Source of the DNA: Elusimicrobiaceae bacterium
GTDB taxonomy: Bacteria; Elusimicrobiota; Elusimicrobia; Elusimicrobiales; Elusimicrobiaceae
NCBI GenBank assembly: GCA_017961585.1
Contig: JAGCWX010000001.1
Coordinates: 1 to 59,492, forward strand
Reading direction: 5' to 3'
DNA: 59,492 bases
Shown here: piece by piece, positions 1 to 8,916 of the stretch
Numbering within the stretch: position 1 is the stretch's first letter
Layout of the letters: each line of letters begins with the position of its first letter
Program-made: the position numbers and the translations under genes
Notes under the pieces: model-generated
Seen by the model: the letters and a program-made list of their open reading frames with translations, nothing else
Told to the model about the DNA's origin: nothing
Databases searched by the model: none

Positions 1-2763
1 ACGAGCAGCAGTGCAAGCGGAGTAGAGTTTGGAGAGCAGAGCACGAGTAGTGAAGTAGGAACCCAACCGCGCAGAGCCCGGGTAATCCCGTTGGCGATCA
101 ACGGCAATACGCAAGAACGCCGGGCAACAGGCACCAGTGGTATCTTATATAGTGGTATCCCGTTCTTTAGATGGATGGGCAAACTAAAAGGGCTTTTTGG
201 CAAAACAAAAAAACAACCAACCGCTGCCCCTTACGAAGAACCGGGATTGCACGACCGGACAAACCGCCCGATTTTTATGAACACGGAAGACACTTCCGAC
301 ATGGAAGAACCGGGAGCCGTTTTAAGCGGGGTGGATCAACCGGAACAAGTGTTAGTAGGGGAAGGTGGATTTAAACTAACAGTTGAAGATGAAGATAAAG
401 TGGAACATACCTTCCCGAACATTGAATTGGAAGTAAGTTCTACCGTTAAAAATTTCTCGCCGGAATACAACCGCTTAGTGTTGGATAGTGACCATGTTTT
501 TGAATTGCGCAATTTATCGCTTGAACCACAACGCCCTGATCATTTCTACTTTGTACTTTCTAACGATAATGGAGAATTTGGTAAGTTGTTAGACGGGTTA
601 GGACAACTGGGGTTAACGCGCCAAGTGCGTATTAAAATTCAGAAGAGCTCGCAAGCGCGCTCCTACGTTTTGTTACCTGTAATTGGTGCGGGAGTTGAAA
701 AGGGGGTAGTACTAGCTGATGTAGATAAAGCGTTACTCAAAGGAATTAAGCACCCGGAAAAGGGCGTGATTGTCTATGAAGATGGTGTTTTAAATTATCA
801 AAATGAACAAGGCGAAAAGACCCCGCTGTCAGATTCCTTCATCCGCCTGCCCAAAGGGGAAAGCCGCTATTGGATTGCTGCTTTGGCTATGCATCCGGAA
901 ACACATTTTAAGTTGGGAGTGTTCTCTACCAAAGATAAACGCCCGCTGCTTGCCTTGCTTTCCGTTAACCACGTAGGGCTAAAAAATACGGGGCCGATCC
1001 TCAAAGAGATATCGGACTTGTCTGAAGGAACGGCTAACGCTATAACCTTAATTATTGGAAACGTTCTACCGGGTTTTATGGGATTTATGCGCCCATTTTT
1101 AAGAAGGTACGGGGAAACAAAAGTTTTACGCTTTGCCTCCGTAGTGTTAACCGCTGGTTTTGTGGCCTCGGTGGCGAGCGGATTTTATGGGCATTTGCCT
1201 TTCTTAGATTTTAAACGGTTGTTGCTATTCCTATCGTCATTAACATGTATTTCTTTGGGATATAGTGCGGTGCGTTTGGTCCAATCGTTAGCAACGGAAG
1301 CAAACCACGGGATGGTGCTTAAAAAGCCCTCTAAAGGGAAACCGGTGGCCGTTTCCACAGCGCGGGCCAATCAAGTTACGTATGATTCTTCACACTTGTT
1401 GCAAAGAAGCAAAGAAGTTTTTAAATCTTTCTTCAAAAAAACAAAAAAAGCCGCTAGTAACGCCAACTGGTTCCAACGTTCGTTTATTGTAAAAGGGATT
1501 GGGAGCTTGTTATTTTACTGCTTGCCGTCCATTATCAATAGAATAAGTGGGCTAGTTACAGAGGATGTGAACGAGTTGGATTTCTCGTTTAGTTATCTGC
1601 CGTTCTCTTTAATGTCACTGTTCTTGTTGTATAAGATTTTCCGTACCAATTTAAAAGATGTAACCCCGCCGGATTTGTTCTCGCTGGAAACGGAACTGGG
1701 TAAGGCACAAGAGGCGCAAGCTAAAGCCATTGCGCAGGATCTTCCGTTAGCCCTAACCCTCAACAGCCCGCTTATTGCTAAAGCGGTAGGACAACTGAAA
1801 AGTAAAATTGACAACTTGGCTTTTGCCCAAGCCCGCAAGACAAAGGGTTCCGCAAAGAAATTGGCATTGGTTGCCGAACAGCAAAGCATTGAGGCAATAA
1901 CCAGCTATCTGGCAGCCAAAGAAGTGGATGCGGAGAAAGTACAAAAAATAGGAAAGGCCCTGCAGGATCAATTTGATAAGGTGGGACATCGTAACGTAAA
2001 TTTGTGGAAAGTGGCTAACATGAAAGGGGTGAAAGGTGCCCTGGCTGCTATGGCATTGGCCACATTTGGGGAGTTTGGCTTATCGGTAGATGTTTCGTTT
2101 ACCATCAATGAAATTGTAGGCAACGGAGCTGACGCCATTGCCTTGGCGGCAATCATTTCTTACGGATGTACCATCTTGTGGCGTTTGTGGCATAACGTGC
2201 TGGATACCCGCTTGAGCAGCGGTAGTGCATATTTGATTTCTTCGCTGTCGGGCATTATAGGATCGTACTTGTTTGCACTTTCGTTAGCTAGCCATAATTT
2301 CCCGGCGATGTTGGCCAGCGCGGCCTTGGCCGTGTATGGAACGTGTACTTTCTTTGCGCAGATGCTTTCTCATATTTACGGCTTGCATGAAGAATATAAA
2401 CGGGAATTGCAAATATGGGTTCAATGGACAATGCCTCTTTCCGCGATATTAGCTATTCCGATGCGTTGGTCGGCTATTAAGGACATCCCCGGGTTGGGTG
2501 GCTTTTTGGTAGGAACGGCTATGTTGGCAAGCGTACTATTGACCCGCAAAATGTTGGCTAATTCAAGCATTGTTTTAACTGCGCAGCACTACTTAAATAT
2601 GCTTAAAGCACGCCTGCACCAAATGTTTGATACAGGGGAAAAACTACCTGTGGGCGAACCCTTGGAAAATACGCAAGAATTAGATCCCACCCCCATGGGG
2701 CAAGAACCGCCCGATCCAGTGCCGGCAGAAGATCAAACCCCTACAAATGCCCCGGCCTATTGA
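1..2763 (+). CDS. large membrane protein with MFS-like domain, 5' end outside window
   Basis: The frame is open from base 1 to the TGA at 2761-2763, so the gene starts upstream of the window. The TTG at 91 and the ATG at 175 are internal candidates without a convincing ribosome site. The visible 920 codons begin with a polar, low-complexity Ser/Thr/Gly stretch. A soluble part of about 300 residues follows. Then come roughly 11-12 hydrophobic segments (about 1030-1290, 1490-1640, 2030-2170, 2215-2370 and 2410-2550), split by a charged loop of about 150 residues. That two-bundle plan resembles a major facilitator transporter fused behind a soluble domain. I recognise no substrate motif. A Pro-rich tail ends the protein, and a strong terminator follows directly. 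Confidence 0.6.
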   Translation, partial: TSSSASGVEFGEQSTSSEVGTQPRRARVIPLAINGNTQERRATGTSGILYSGIPFFRWMGKLKGLFGKTKKQPTAAPYEEPGLHDRTNRPIFMNTEDTSDMEEPGAVLSGVDQPEQVLVGEGGFKLTVEDEDKVEHTFPNIELEVSSTVKNFSPEYNRLVLDSDHVFELRNLSLEPQRPDHFYFVLSNDNGEFGKLLDGLGQLGLTRQVRIKIQKSSQARSYVLLPVIGAGVEKGVVLADVDKALLKGIKHPEKGVIVYEDGVLNYQNEQGEKTPLSDSFIRLPKGESRYWIAALAMHPETHFKLGVFSTKDKRPLLALLSVNHVGLKNTGPILKEISDLSEGTANAITLIIGNVLPGFMGFMRPFLRRYGETKVLRFASVVLTAGFVASVASGFYGHLPFLDFKRLLLFLSSLTCISLGYSAVRLVQSLATEANHGMVLKKPSKGKPVAVSTARANQVTYDSSHLLQRSKEVFKSFFKKTKKAASNANWFQRSFIVKGIGSLLFYCLPSIINRISGLVTEDVNELDFSFSYLPFSLMSLFLLYKIFRTNLKDVTPPDLFSLETELGKAQEAQAKAIAQDLPLALTLNSPLIAKAVGQLKSKIDNLAFAQARKTKGSAKKLALVAEQQSIEAITSYLAAKEVDAEKVQKIGKALQDQFDKVGHRNVNLWKVANMKGVKGALAAMALATFGEFGLSVDVSFTINEIVGNGADAIALAAIISYGCTILWRLWHNVLDTRLSSGSAYLISSLSGIIGSYLFALSLASHNFPAMLASAALAVYGTCTFFAQMLSHIYGLHEEYKRELQIWVQWTMPLSAILAIPMRWSAIKDIPGLGGFLVGTAMLASVLLTRKMLANSSIVLTAQHYLNMLKARLHQMFDTGEKLPVGEPLENTQELDPTPMGQEPPDPVPAEDQTPTNAPAY

Positions 2764-2775
2764 TCTTTAACCATC

Positions 2776-2807
2776 AAAAAGCCGCCCTTAAACAGGGCGG
2801 CTTTTTT
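2776..2807 (+). terminator. intrinsic terminator
   Basis: A perfect stem AGCCGCCCT/AGGGCGGCT is flanked by an A run and a T run. It ends the preceding membrane-protein gene and, being symmetrical, can also stop the convergent PHP gene. Confidence 0.9.
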
Positions 2808-2821
2808 GTGGGGTAAATTTA

Positions 2822-3634
2822 TCAGCCAAATAATTTGTTAAGCAGCCGGTTGTAGTGATCTTGCGGGAGGTTAATGCCGGGTGCAATTACACGTCCGCCG
2901 CGCGGGCCGTGATAATCCGACCCGGCTGTGGCAAACAGCCCATATTTACGCGCTAAAGATAATAAATCCTGGCGCATTCCATAACCGTGGGCCGGATAAA
3001 ATACTTCAATGCCGTCCAGCCCGGCTTCTACCCATTTTGGGAAATCCCAATGGTCAGATACGATGCCCGGGTGAGCAATCACCGCCAAGCCGCCGGCTTT
3101 TTTAATTTGCGCAATGGCTTGCACGGCACTCGCTCCGATAGGGGCTACATAACCCGGCTTGCCCTGCACCAGGAAGCGTTTAAAAGCATCTTGGCGGTTG
3201 TGTGCAATCTTTTTTTTAGTAAGAGCGTCCGCCACGTGTGCACGTGAAATGGTGTTGGCCGCGCAGGAAAATACCTCTTGCGAAGTTAAATTTACCCCCG
3301 CTTGTTGTAATTGCGTGACTACTTTTAAGATGCGGTTCTTGCGGTCCTGGCGGTTTTGAGTCAAAAAAGCTTGGAATTGCGTGTTGGTAATGTCCACATT
3401 GTAACCGGTGAAGTGAAGTTGATCATATTCGCCGGTGCTGATTTCTACACCGTAGACAAATTTGAGCCCATGCTCCTGACAAACGGCCGCCGCGCGGGCC
3501 GTGCCGTCGGTAGTGTCGTGATCGGTTAACGAAAAGAGTTGTACGCCCCGTTTAAGGGCAACTTGCACCACTTCTTCCGGGGAGCTAGTTCCATCGGAAA
3601 AGTGAGTATGGGTGTGCAAGTCTACCAGGGGCAT
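2822..3634 (-). CDS. PHP-domain phosphoesterase (TrpH/YciV type)
   Basis: The 270-residue protein opens with the PHP metal motif DLHTHTHFSDG. SLTDHDTTDG, a Glu in YGVEIS, AHPGIVSDHW and the C-terminal SDYHGP follow, which supplies the His/Asp/Glu set of a polymerase-and-histidinol-phosphatase metal site. Length and motif order fit the TrpH/YciV family, whose characterised members act on nucleoside 3',5'-bisphosphates and RNA 5' ends. The exact substrate here is inferred. It lies 3 bp downstream of the NifU-like gene on the same strand, so the two are probably co-transcribed. Confidence 0.85.
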   Translation of the reverse strand: MPLVDLHTHTHFSDGTSSPEEVVQVALKRGVQLFSLTDHDTTDGTARAAAVCQEHGLKFVYGVEISTGEYDQLHFTGYNVDITNTQFQAFLTQNRQDRKNRILKVVTQLQQAGVNLTSQEVFSCAANTISRAHVADALTKKKIAHNRQDAFKRFLVQGKPGYVAPIGASAVQAIAQIKKAGGLAVIAHPGIVSDHWDFPKWVEAGLDGIEVFYPAHGYGMRQDLLSLARKYGLFATAGSDYHGPRGGRVIAPGINLPQDHYNRLLNKLFG

Positions 3635-3637
3635 AGC

Positions 3638-3862
3638 TTATACGCGTTCTACGGCAGTAACACCGGGGACGACTGCTTTGATGCGGCGTTCAACGACGGC
3701 TTGCAACGTCATTTGGGCGTGCGGGCAGCTGCCGCAGTGGCCTTGCAGCCCTACGGTTACAATACCGGTTTTTTCGTCCACGCTGATGAGTTGAATATCC
3801 CCGCCGTCAGATTGCAAAATGGGGCGGATTTCGTTAATAACTTTTTCTACAGCTTCTTTCAT
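3638..3862 (-). CDS. NifU C-terminal-type Fe-S scaffold protein
   Basis: A 74-residue protein made only of the NifU C-terminal (Nfu) domain. SDGGDI near residue 18 and the metal-binding CGSC pair near residue 43 are both present. Such proteins hold a [4Fe-4S] cluster between two subunits and pass it to apo-enzymes. Fe-S clients in this window include HemW and the L-serine dehydratase. It is the first gene of a two-gene unit with the PHP protein. A possible promoter (TTCTTG, 16 bp, TATAAT on the minus strand) lies within 60 bp upstream. Confidence 0.88.
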   Translation of the reverse strand: MKEAVEKVINEIRPILQSDGGDIQLISVDEKTGIVTVGLQGHCGSCPHAQMTLQAVVERRIKAVVPGVTAVERV

Positions 3863-3933
3863 ATAAATCCCTCGCTGAGTATTTTCTTATATTATAGCTT
3901 TTTTGGAGGTTACAAGAAAATGTGAAAAAAAAC

Positions 3934-3963
3934 TTGCCAAAAGCCGGCCAGTATTGCTATACT
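3934..3963 (+). promoter_or_regulatory. sigma70-type promoter
   Basis: TTGCCA (3934-3939), an 18-bp spacer, then TATACT (3958-3963). It drives the SH3 protein, leaving a leader of about 35 nt with AAGGAG at 3997-4002. Confidence 0.7.
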
Positions 3964-4006
3964 TTGTGTATAGAGATTTAAAATTAGCAAAGCAGTAAGG
4001 AGAATT

Positions 4007-4474
4007 ATGAAAAAAATTGCAGTGTTGTTTTCTCTGTTTTTGTTTGTGTGCGCGCCGGTTTTCGCCCAGAAATATGCCAGCGTAAATGCCAAGCGGGCTA
4101 ACATCCGCACCTGCGCGGGAACGAAATGCGCTGTTAAATTTTACATGTGGCGCTATACCCCGGTGATTATGTTGCAAACCAACGAAACCAAAGATTGGGT
4201 GCTTGTAAAAGATTTTGAAGGATATCAAGGTTGGATCTCGGCCTCTTTGTTGAGCCCCAATGGGGGGATGTCGGCCAAAGTAGATTTGAACGTACGTTCT
4301 ACCCCGTCGGCCAATTCCGACATTGTTTGCACCGTACAAAAAGGATATCCGCTTAAATACATTTCCAAACAAGGGAAATGGATTCAAGTAAAAGATGAAC
4401 CCGAAAATGCCAAAGACGGCGTTTGCAAAGGTTGGGTATATAACGCCAACTTGTGGGGTTTCTTTAAACAATAA
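4007..4474 (+). CDS. exported bacterial SH3-domain protein
   Basis: 155 residues starting with a clear signal peptide (MKKIAVLFSLFLFV, cleavage after VFAQ). Two bacterial SH3 modules follow. One begins at YASVNAKRANIR, the other at KVDLNVRSTPSANSD, and each carries the ANIR/LNVR-type strand and a Gly-Trp turn (GWI, GWV). SH3b modules commonly bind peptidoglycan or other envelope ligands. No enzyme domain is attached, so a structural or targeting role in the periplasm is inferred. The start is fixed by AAGGAG 5 nt upstream of the ATG. The gene has its own promoter and terminator. Confidence 0.8.
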   Translation: MKKIAVLFSLFLFVCAPVFAQKYASVNAKRANIRTCAGTKCAVKFYMWRYTPVIMLQTNETKDWVLVKDFEGYQGWISASLLSPNGGMSAKVDLNVRSTPSANSDIVCTVQKGYPLKYISKQGKWIQVKDEPENAKDGVCKGWVYNANLWGFFKQ

Positions 4475-4498
4475 GAGATTAAATTTGTACAGTTACAC

Positions 4499-4537
4499 CA
4501 AGGCCTAAAACAAGTTTTGTTTTGGGCCTTGTATTTT
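4499..4537 (+). terminator. intrinsic terminator
   Basis: CAAGGCC/GGCCTTG stem with a further A/T-rich inner stem (AAAACAA with TTGTTTT) and a T-rich tail. It ends the SH3-protein gene. Confidence 0.8.
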
Positions 4538-4554
4538 CTGGGTCCAAAGGGCCC

Positions 4555-4584
4555 TTGCAAAAAAGCTTGCTTTTAGGTTACAAT
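4555..4584 (+). promoter_or_regulatory. promoter placing +1 at the start codon
   Basis: TTGCAA (4555-4560), 18 bp, TACAAT (4579-4584), then six bases and the ATG at 4591. A normal 6-7 base offset puts the first transcribed base on the A of the ATG, which predicts a leaderless mRNA. Confidence 0.6.
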
Positions 4585-4590
4585 ATAAGT

Positions 4591-5067
4591 ATGAAGAAGA
4601 TTATCGCTTTTTTAATTGCCTTGGGTTGTGCGGGGTTTTGCTATTATTATTGCAACCACCTGCCAGAGCAAGAAGGCCGCTTTAATTTGACCGGTACCGT
4701 TGAAGTGCCGCAGCGGTTGCTTTCCTTGGCCCAAGCAGATAACAACTCGTGCGCTATTATCGTCAAGAACGAGGCGGACGTCCCCGTGGCTATTAAACGG
4801 GTGGTAAACCCTAAATTCCCGTTGCAGTTTACCTTGGGTGAAGAAGATTTATTGACGGAAAGTGTCAACGGCGAGCTGAAAGTAGAAGTACAAATTAACA
4901 GCCACGGCCAACTGGGTATCATTAAAGAAGGAGATGTTTTTGGTGCCGCCGAAGGGCTGGTAACAGCCAACGCCAAAAATGTGGTGGTAGAGGCCGGTAA
5001 AACGTTGGGCAAAGTGCAGCTAGCCAAAAACGTGAAAGGCAATTTCTTCCGCACCGCCGCAAGATAA
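4591..5067 (+). CDS. membrane-anchored protein, CcmI C-domain-like
   Basis: 158 residues. An N-terminal hydrophobic helix (KKIIAFLIALGCAGFCYYY) looks like an uncleaved anchor, and a single beta-rich domain of about 130 residues follows. The run GTVEVPQRLL, AIIVKN, VPVAIKRV, PLQFTLGEEDL and GDVFG resembles the C-terminal domain of the cytochrome c assembly factor CcmI/CycH. That is a weak match from memory and no other Ccm gene is nearby. The ATG at 4591 is chosen over an upstream frame opening at 4522 because that lies inside the preceding terminator and the promoter maps to 4555-4584. No Shine-Dalgarno site precedes the ATG. Confidence 0.6.
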   Translation: MKKIIAFLIALGCAGFCYYYCNHLPEQEGRFNLTGTVEVPQRLLSLAQADNNSCAIIVKNEADVPVAIKRVVNPKFPLQFTLGEEDLLTESVNGELKVEVQINSHGQLGIIKEGDVFGAAEGLVTANAKNVVVEAGKTLGKVQLAKNVKGNFFRTAAR

Positions 5068-5086
5068 CTTGTAAGTTTTGTGAGGT

Positions 5087-5119
5087 AAAACCCGCAGTTT
5101 TAAAACTGCGGGTTTTTTT
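5087..5119 (+). terminator. intrinsic terminator
   Basis: A near-perfect palindrome: AAAACCCGCAGTTTT on one arm and its complement on the other, ending in seven T. It ends the preceding gene. Confidence 0.9.
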
Positions 5120-5183
5120 GTAAGAAGAAGATAAAAACTCGCGCGCGCGTACGTAAGAATATAGTAAAATAATAACAGGGATT

Positions 5184-5843
5184 ATGAAACATCACTTGTT
5201 TGTATTGGCCACGGTTACGCTTTCTTCTACGCTTTATGCGCAGCCGCTTACGCGCGCGCAAGCACAATCCGTTTTTGCACAATACAACCCTTCCTTGGTG
5301 GAGCGGGCCGCCCAAAACCCGGATTTAAATACCGTACTGGACGAAGTACTAACGGCTTATTTGCAACGCCGTCCGGCGGATACATTGGCCAACCGTTATG
5401 AGTTGATTGCATTGGCGCGCAATTTTGATAATTCGTTACAATTAAACGCTTTGGAAGATCACTACAAACAAGCCGTGCTGTATTCCGCTTTAGGGGGCCA
5501 TGTGCAAGAAGCCGCTTTGGCCTACACCCGGCAGGAAATGCAACCGGTACTGGCGCGCATATGGGCGGTAAGTGTACAAGTAAAAGAACAACTTTTGGCC
5601 CAATACAAAGACCAAGCCCGGCACGATAAAGATTTTCGTACCCAGCAGGCCCCCGTATTAGATGCCTTGCAAGCCGATTTAGAAAATTTAACCACGCATG
5701 TGGGGCCGCAATTGCAAAACCTGTTACAACAAAGGTTGGATGCCATAGAAGAACAAGCTTTGGGCGAATTGCAGCAACAACAAGCGGCTCAAGCGGACAA
5801 TTTGCAAATTAAGACCAAACATAAAAAGCCCGTGGCTAAATAA
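5184..5843 (+). CDS. exported helical protein of unknown function
   Basis: 219 residues with a signal peptide (MKHHLFVLATVTLSSTLYAQ). The rest is almost wholly alpha-helical and rich in Gln, Leu and Ala. It ends in a Gln-rich coiled-coil-like segment (EEQALGELQQQQAAQ) and a basic tail (KTKHKKPVAK). I recognise no family. It sits 47 bp upstream of secA on the same strand with no terminator between, so it may be co-expressed with the export ATPase. A role in the envelope is inferred only from the signal peptide. Confidence 0.65.
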   Translation: MKHHLFVLATVTLSSTLYAQPLTRAQAQSVFAQYNPSLVERAAQNPDLNTVLDEVLTAYLQRRPADTLANRYELIALARNFDNSLQLNALEDHYKQAVLYSALGGHVQEAALAYTRQEMQPVLARIWAVSVQVKEQLLAQYKDQARHDKDFRTQQAPVLDALQADLENLTTHVGPQLQNLLQQRLDAIEEQALGELQQQQAAQADNLQIKTKHKKPVAK

Positions 5844-5890
5844 CACGAGCGGACGTACCTTCCCCATTTTATTTGATAAGGATTTTAACT

Positions 5891-8488
5891 ATGATTCAGA
5901 CAGTAATTAACAAAATTTTTGGAACAAAAAGCGAAAGAGATTTAAAAAAGATTCAACACTACGTAGATGCGGCCAATGCGCTTGCCAGCCAAATGGAAGC
6001 ATTGAGCGACGACCAACTAAAAGCCAAAACGCAAGAATTTAAAGACCGCCTGGCCAAAGGGGAAACGCTGGATGATATTTTATCCGAAGCGTTTGCCGTA
6101 GTGCGCGAGGCCGCCAAACGTGTCATCGGTTTGCGTCCGTATGATGTACAGCTTTTAGGGGGCATTGTACTCCACCAAGGAAAAATTGCCGAGATGCGCA
6201 CCGGGGAAGGGAAAACGTTGGTAGCTGTGCTTCCTTCTTACTTAAATGCGCTTACAGGTAAGGGCGTTCACGTAGTAACCGTCAACGATTACCTAGCCAA
6301 ACGCGACCGCCAATGGATGGGCCCAATTCACGAATTTTTGGGGCTGAGCGTAGGATTTATCGGCCACGATATGGAAAATAGCGAACGCCGGGAAATGTAT
6401 CAAAAAGACATTACCTACGTGACCAACAACGAGCTGGGTTTTGATTACCTGCGCGACAATATGGTCATCAACCGTGCCGACCGTGTTTTGCGGCCGCTGA
6501 ACTATTGTATCGTGGACGAAGTAGACTCCATTTTAATTGATGAGGCCCGCACTCCGCTGATTATTTCCGGTCCGTCCGATCAAAGTACGGATAAATATTA
6601 TGTTGTTAACCGCTTAATCCCTTCGTTAAAGGTGCGCTTAATTACCGAAAAGGACGAAGTAAAAGCCAAATATGAAGGCGTCAATTTGGACGAAGGGGTG
6701 GACGCTATTATTGACGAAAAAGCCCACACCGCCACGCTGACCGATACCGGTATTGCCAAAGCAGAAAAGTTTTTAAATGTACCCAATTTGTACGATGATG
6801 TTCAATCCGAATGGGTGCACCATATCAACCAGGCCTTGCGTGCCCATCACCTTTACGAACGGGACGTGGACTATGTTGTCAAAGACGGCGAAGTGGTAAT
6901 TGTGGACGAATTTACCGGCCGTTTGATGCCCGGGCGCCGCTGGAGCGATGGATTACACCAAGCCGTAGAAGCCAAAGAAAATTTGCAGATTAAAGAAGAA
7001 AACCAGACGTTAGCTACCATTACGTTTCAGAACTTTTTTAAACTGTATAATAAACTCTCCGGCATGACCGGGACCGCGATGACCGAGGCCAACGAATTTT
7101 GGCAGATTTATAAATTGGACGTGGTGGAAATACGCCCCAATAAACCTTCCAAACGTATTGACCACCCGGACTTGGTATATTTGACCGAACGTGCCAAATT
7201 TAACGCGATTGTAGACGAAGTAGAAGGCCTGTGGCGTAAAGGGGCCCCCGTGCTGGTAGGTACACGCAGCATTGAAAAATCCGAAAAGTTAAGCCATATG
7301 TTACGCCAAAAAGGCATTCCCCACAAAGTGCTTAACGCTAAATATCACGAAATGGAAGCCCAAATTATCAGCCAGGCCGGACGCAAAGGTGCCGTAACCA
7401 TTGCCACCAACATGGCCGGGCGCGGAACGGATATTGTGCTGGGGGGAAACCCTGCCGAACAAGCCGAGCAAGACCAAGTAGTGGCCTTGGGCGGTTTGCA
7501 CGTGATTGGTAGCGAACGCCACGAAAGCCGCCGTATTGATAACCAGTTGCGCGGACGTTGTGCCCGCCAAGGGGATCCGGGAAGCTCTCGCTTTTATATT
7601 GCACTAGATGATGAACTGATGCGTTTGTTTGCAAACTCTCAAAAAATTGCGTCCATCCTTTCCCACGTAGGAATGCAGGAAGGAGAGGCGATTGAATCGT
7701 TTATGCTTACGCGCCAAATTGAGGGAGCGCAACGTATGGTGGAAGGACGAAACTTTGATATTCGCAAACAATTACTTGATTACGATAAAGTAATGAACCA
7801 ACAACGCACGGCAATTTACGGCATCCGCAATGCTATTTTGGACGGCGAAAATATGGCCGACAAATCCCACCAAATGATGGAAGAAATTGTATCTGAATTG
7901 TTGGAACAATATTACAACCCGCAGCATCCGCAAAAGACGGATTGGGGCGCACTCAATGCCGGGTTGCGGCAATTCTTCCCGATTCCGTTTGAGCTTAACG
8001 CAGAGCGGGTGGGTAAAAAGTCGCACGACGAACTCACGCAAGAAATTATGAACGCCGTCAAAGATTTGTATGCCCAACGCACGTTGTACTTTGCCGAACA
8101 AGGCATTGATTTTGGCGAAGTGGAACGGATGTTACTCCTCCAAATTATTGATACGGCATGGAAACAAAACTTGTACGAACTGGATCAGCTGCAAAACAGC
8201 GTCAGTTTGCGTGGCTATGCGCAAAAAGACCCGCTGATTGAGTATCAAAAAGAATCGTACAAATTGTATGAATCCATGATGAACCGTATTCGCGATTTGA
8301 TGGTAAGTTATATCTTCCGGTTGCAGTTGCCGCCCCGTCGTACTGCAGCAGAACGGGCCCAAGAAGCCGCCGCTAAAAACCCGGAATATGACAAAAAAAC
8401 AGAACTGCCAAAACGTATCGGGCGCAATGACCCTTGCCCGTGCGGAAGTGGTAAAAAATATAAAAAATGTTGTGGAGCGAACCAATGA
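5891..8488 (+). CDS. secA: protein translocase ATPase SecA
   Basis: 866 residues, full length for SecA. SecA is the motor that pushes unfolded preproteins through SecYEG. Walker A is MRTGEGKTL and the DEAD-type site is VDEVDSILIDEARTP. The C-terminal motor half has NMAGRGTDIVLGGN and QLRGRCARQGDPGSS. The SEC-C zinc motif closes the protein as PCPCGSGKKYKKCC, which binds SecB or ribosomes in other bacteria. The ATG at 5891 is preferred over the in-frame ATT-type opening at 5873 because it has AAGGA about 8 nt upstream. It heads a tightly packed operon, and its stop overlaps the next ATG (ATGA). Confidence 0.97.
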   Translation: MIQTVINKIFGTKSERDLKKIQHYVDAANALASQMEALSDDQLKAKTQEFKDRLAKGETLDDILSEAFAVVREAAKRVIGLRPYDVQLLGGIVLHQGKIAEMRTGEGKTLVAVLPSYLNALTGKGVHVVTVNDYLAKRDRQWMGPIHEFLGLSVGFIGHDMENSERREMYQKDITYVTNNELGFDYLRDNMVINRADRVLRPLNYCIVDEVDSILIDEARTPLIISGPSDQSTDKYYVVNRLIPSLKVRLITEKDEVKAKYEGVNLDEGVDAIIDEKAHTATLTDTGIAKAEKFLNVPNLYDDVQSEWVHHINQALRAHHLYERDVDYVVKDGEVVIVDEFTGRLMPGRRWSDGLHQAVEAKENLQIKEENQTLATITFQNFFKLYNKLSGMTGTAMTEANEFWQIYKLDVVEIRPNKPSKRIDHPDLVYLTERAKFNAIVDEVEGLWRKGAPVLVGTRSIEKSEKLSHMLRQKGIPHKVLNAKYHEMEAQIISQAGRKGAVTIATNMAGRGTDIVLGGNPAEQAEQDQVVALGGLHVIGSERHESRRIDNQLRGRCARQGDPGSSRFYIALDDELMRLFANSQKIASILSHVGMQEGEAIESFMLTRQIEGAQRMVEGRNFDIRKQLLDYDKVMNQQRTAIYGIRNAILDGENMADKSHQMMEEIVSELLEQYYNPQHPQKTDWGALNAGLRQFFPIPFELNAERVGKKSHDELTQEIMNAVKDLYAQRTLYFAEQGIDFGEVERMLLLQIIDTAWKQNLYELDQLQNSVSLRGYAQKDPLIEYQKESYKLYESMMNRIRDLMVSYIFRLQLPPRRTAAERAQEAAAKNPEYDKKTELPKRIGRNDPCPCGSGKKYKKCCGANQ

Positions 8489-8913
8489 AAAAAATGATTG
8501 AAAATATTGTTTTACTTTCCGCTACGATTGCGGTGCTGGGATTAACGGGATTATTTTTATCCAATCGCTTTCCCATCTCGGTAAATATTGCGCGCCTGGA
8601 TGCCACAGAAATGGCGGCACAAAAAGAATCCGCCGCACAAGCCGCCAAAGCAGCCCATCGGCGTGCGCAGCTTAACCGAACGGTTAGTTGCAAAGCGGAT
8701 GATGATTGTATTATTGTGGATAAAGATCCTTGCGGTTGTGCAGCCGGCCCACGCGGGGTAACTGCTATTAACGTAAATTACATTACGGATTTCAACGCGG
8801 TTAATTCCCAACCGTCCACAAAGGCCTGCATGGATGTTCCCTCTACAGAAAAGGAATGTTCTCCTTCGGCCCGGGCTGTATGCCGTGCCCGCACCTGTAG
8901 AATAGAGTATTAA
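8485..8913 (+). CDS. Cys-rich exported or membrane-anchored protein
   Basis: 142 residues. One N-terminal hydrophobic segment (IVLLSATIAVLGLTGLFL) is followed by an Ala/Lys-rich linker and a compact domain with nine cysteines. The motif CKADDDCIIVDKDPCGC, then GPRGVTAIN and a closing CxxC-like pair, suggests a disulfide-stabilised periplasmic fold. I do not recognise a named family. The ATG overlaps the secA stop by 4 bp and lnt begins 3 bp after the stop. That places the gene firmly within the secA-lnt operon and hints at an envelope role. Confidence 0.65.
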   Translation: MKKMIENIVLLSATIAVLGLTGLFLSNRFPISVNIARLDATEMAAQKESAAQAAKAAHRRAQLNRTVSCKADDDCIIVDKDPCGCAAGPRGVTAINVNYITDFNAVNSQPSTKACMDVPSTEKECSPSARAVCRARTCRIEY

Positions 8914-8916
8914 TTT

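Noticed and set aside
3887-4471. 194-codon minus-strand frame opposite the SH3 protein
   Set aside because: The plus-strand gene has signal peptide, promoter, ribosome site and domain motifs; the reverse frame has none.
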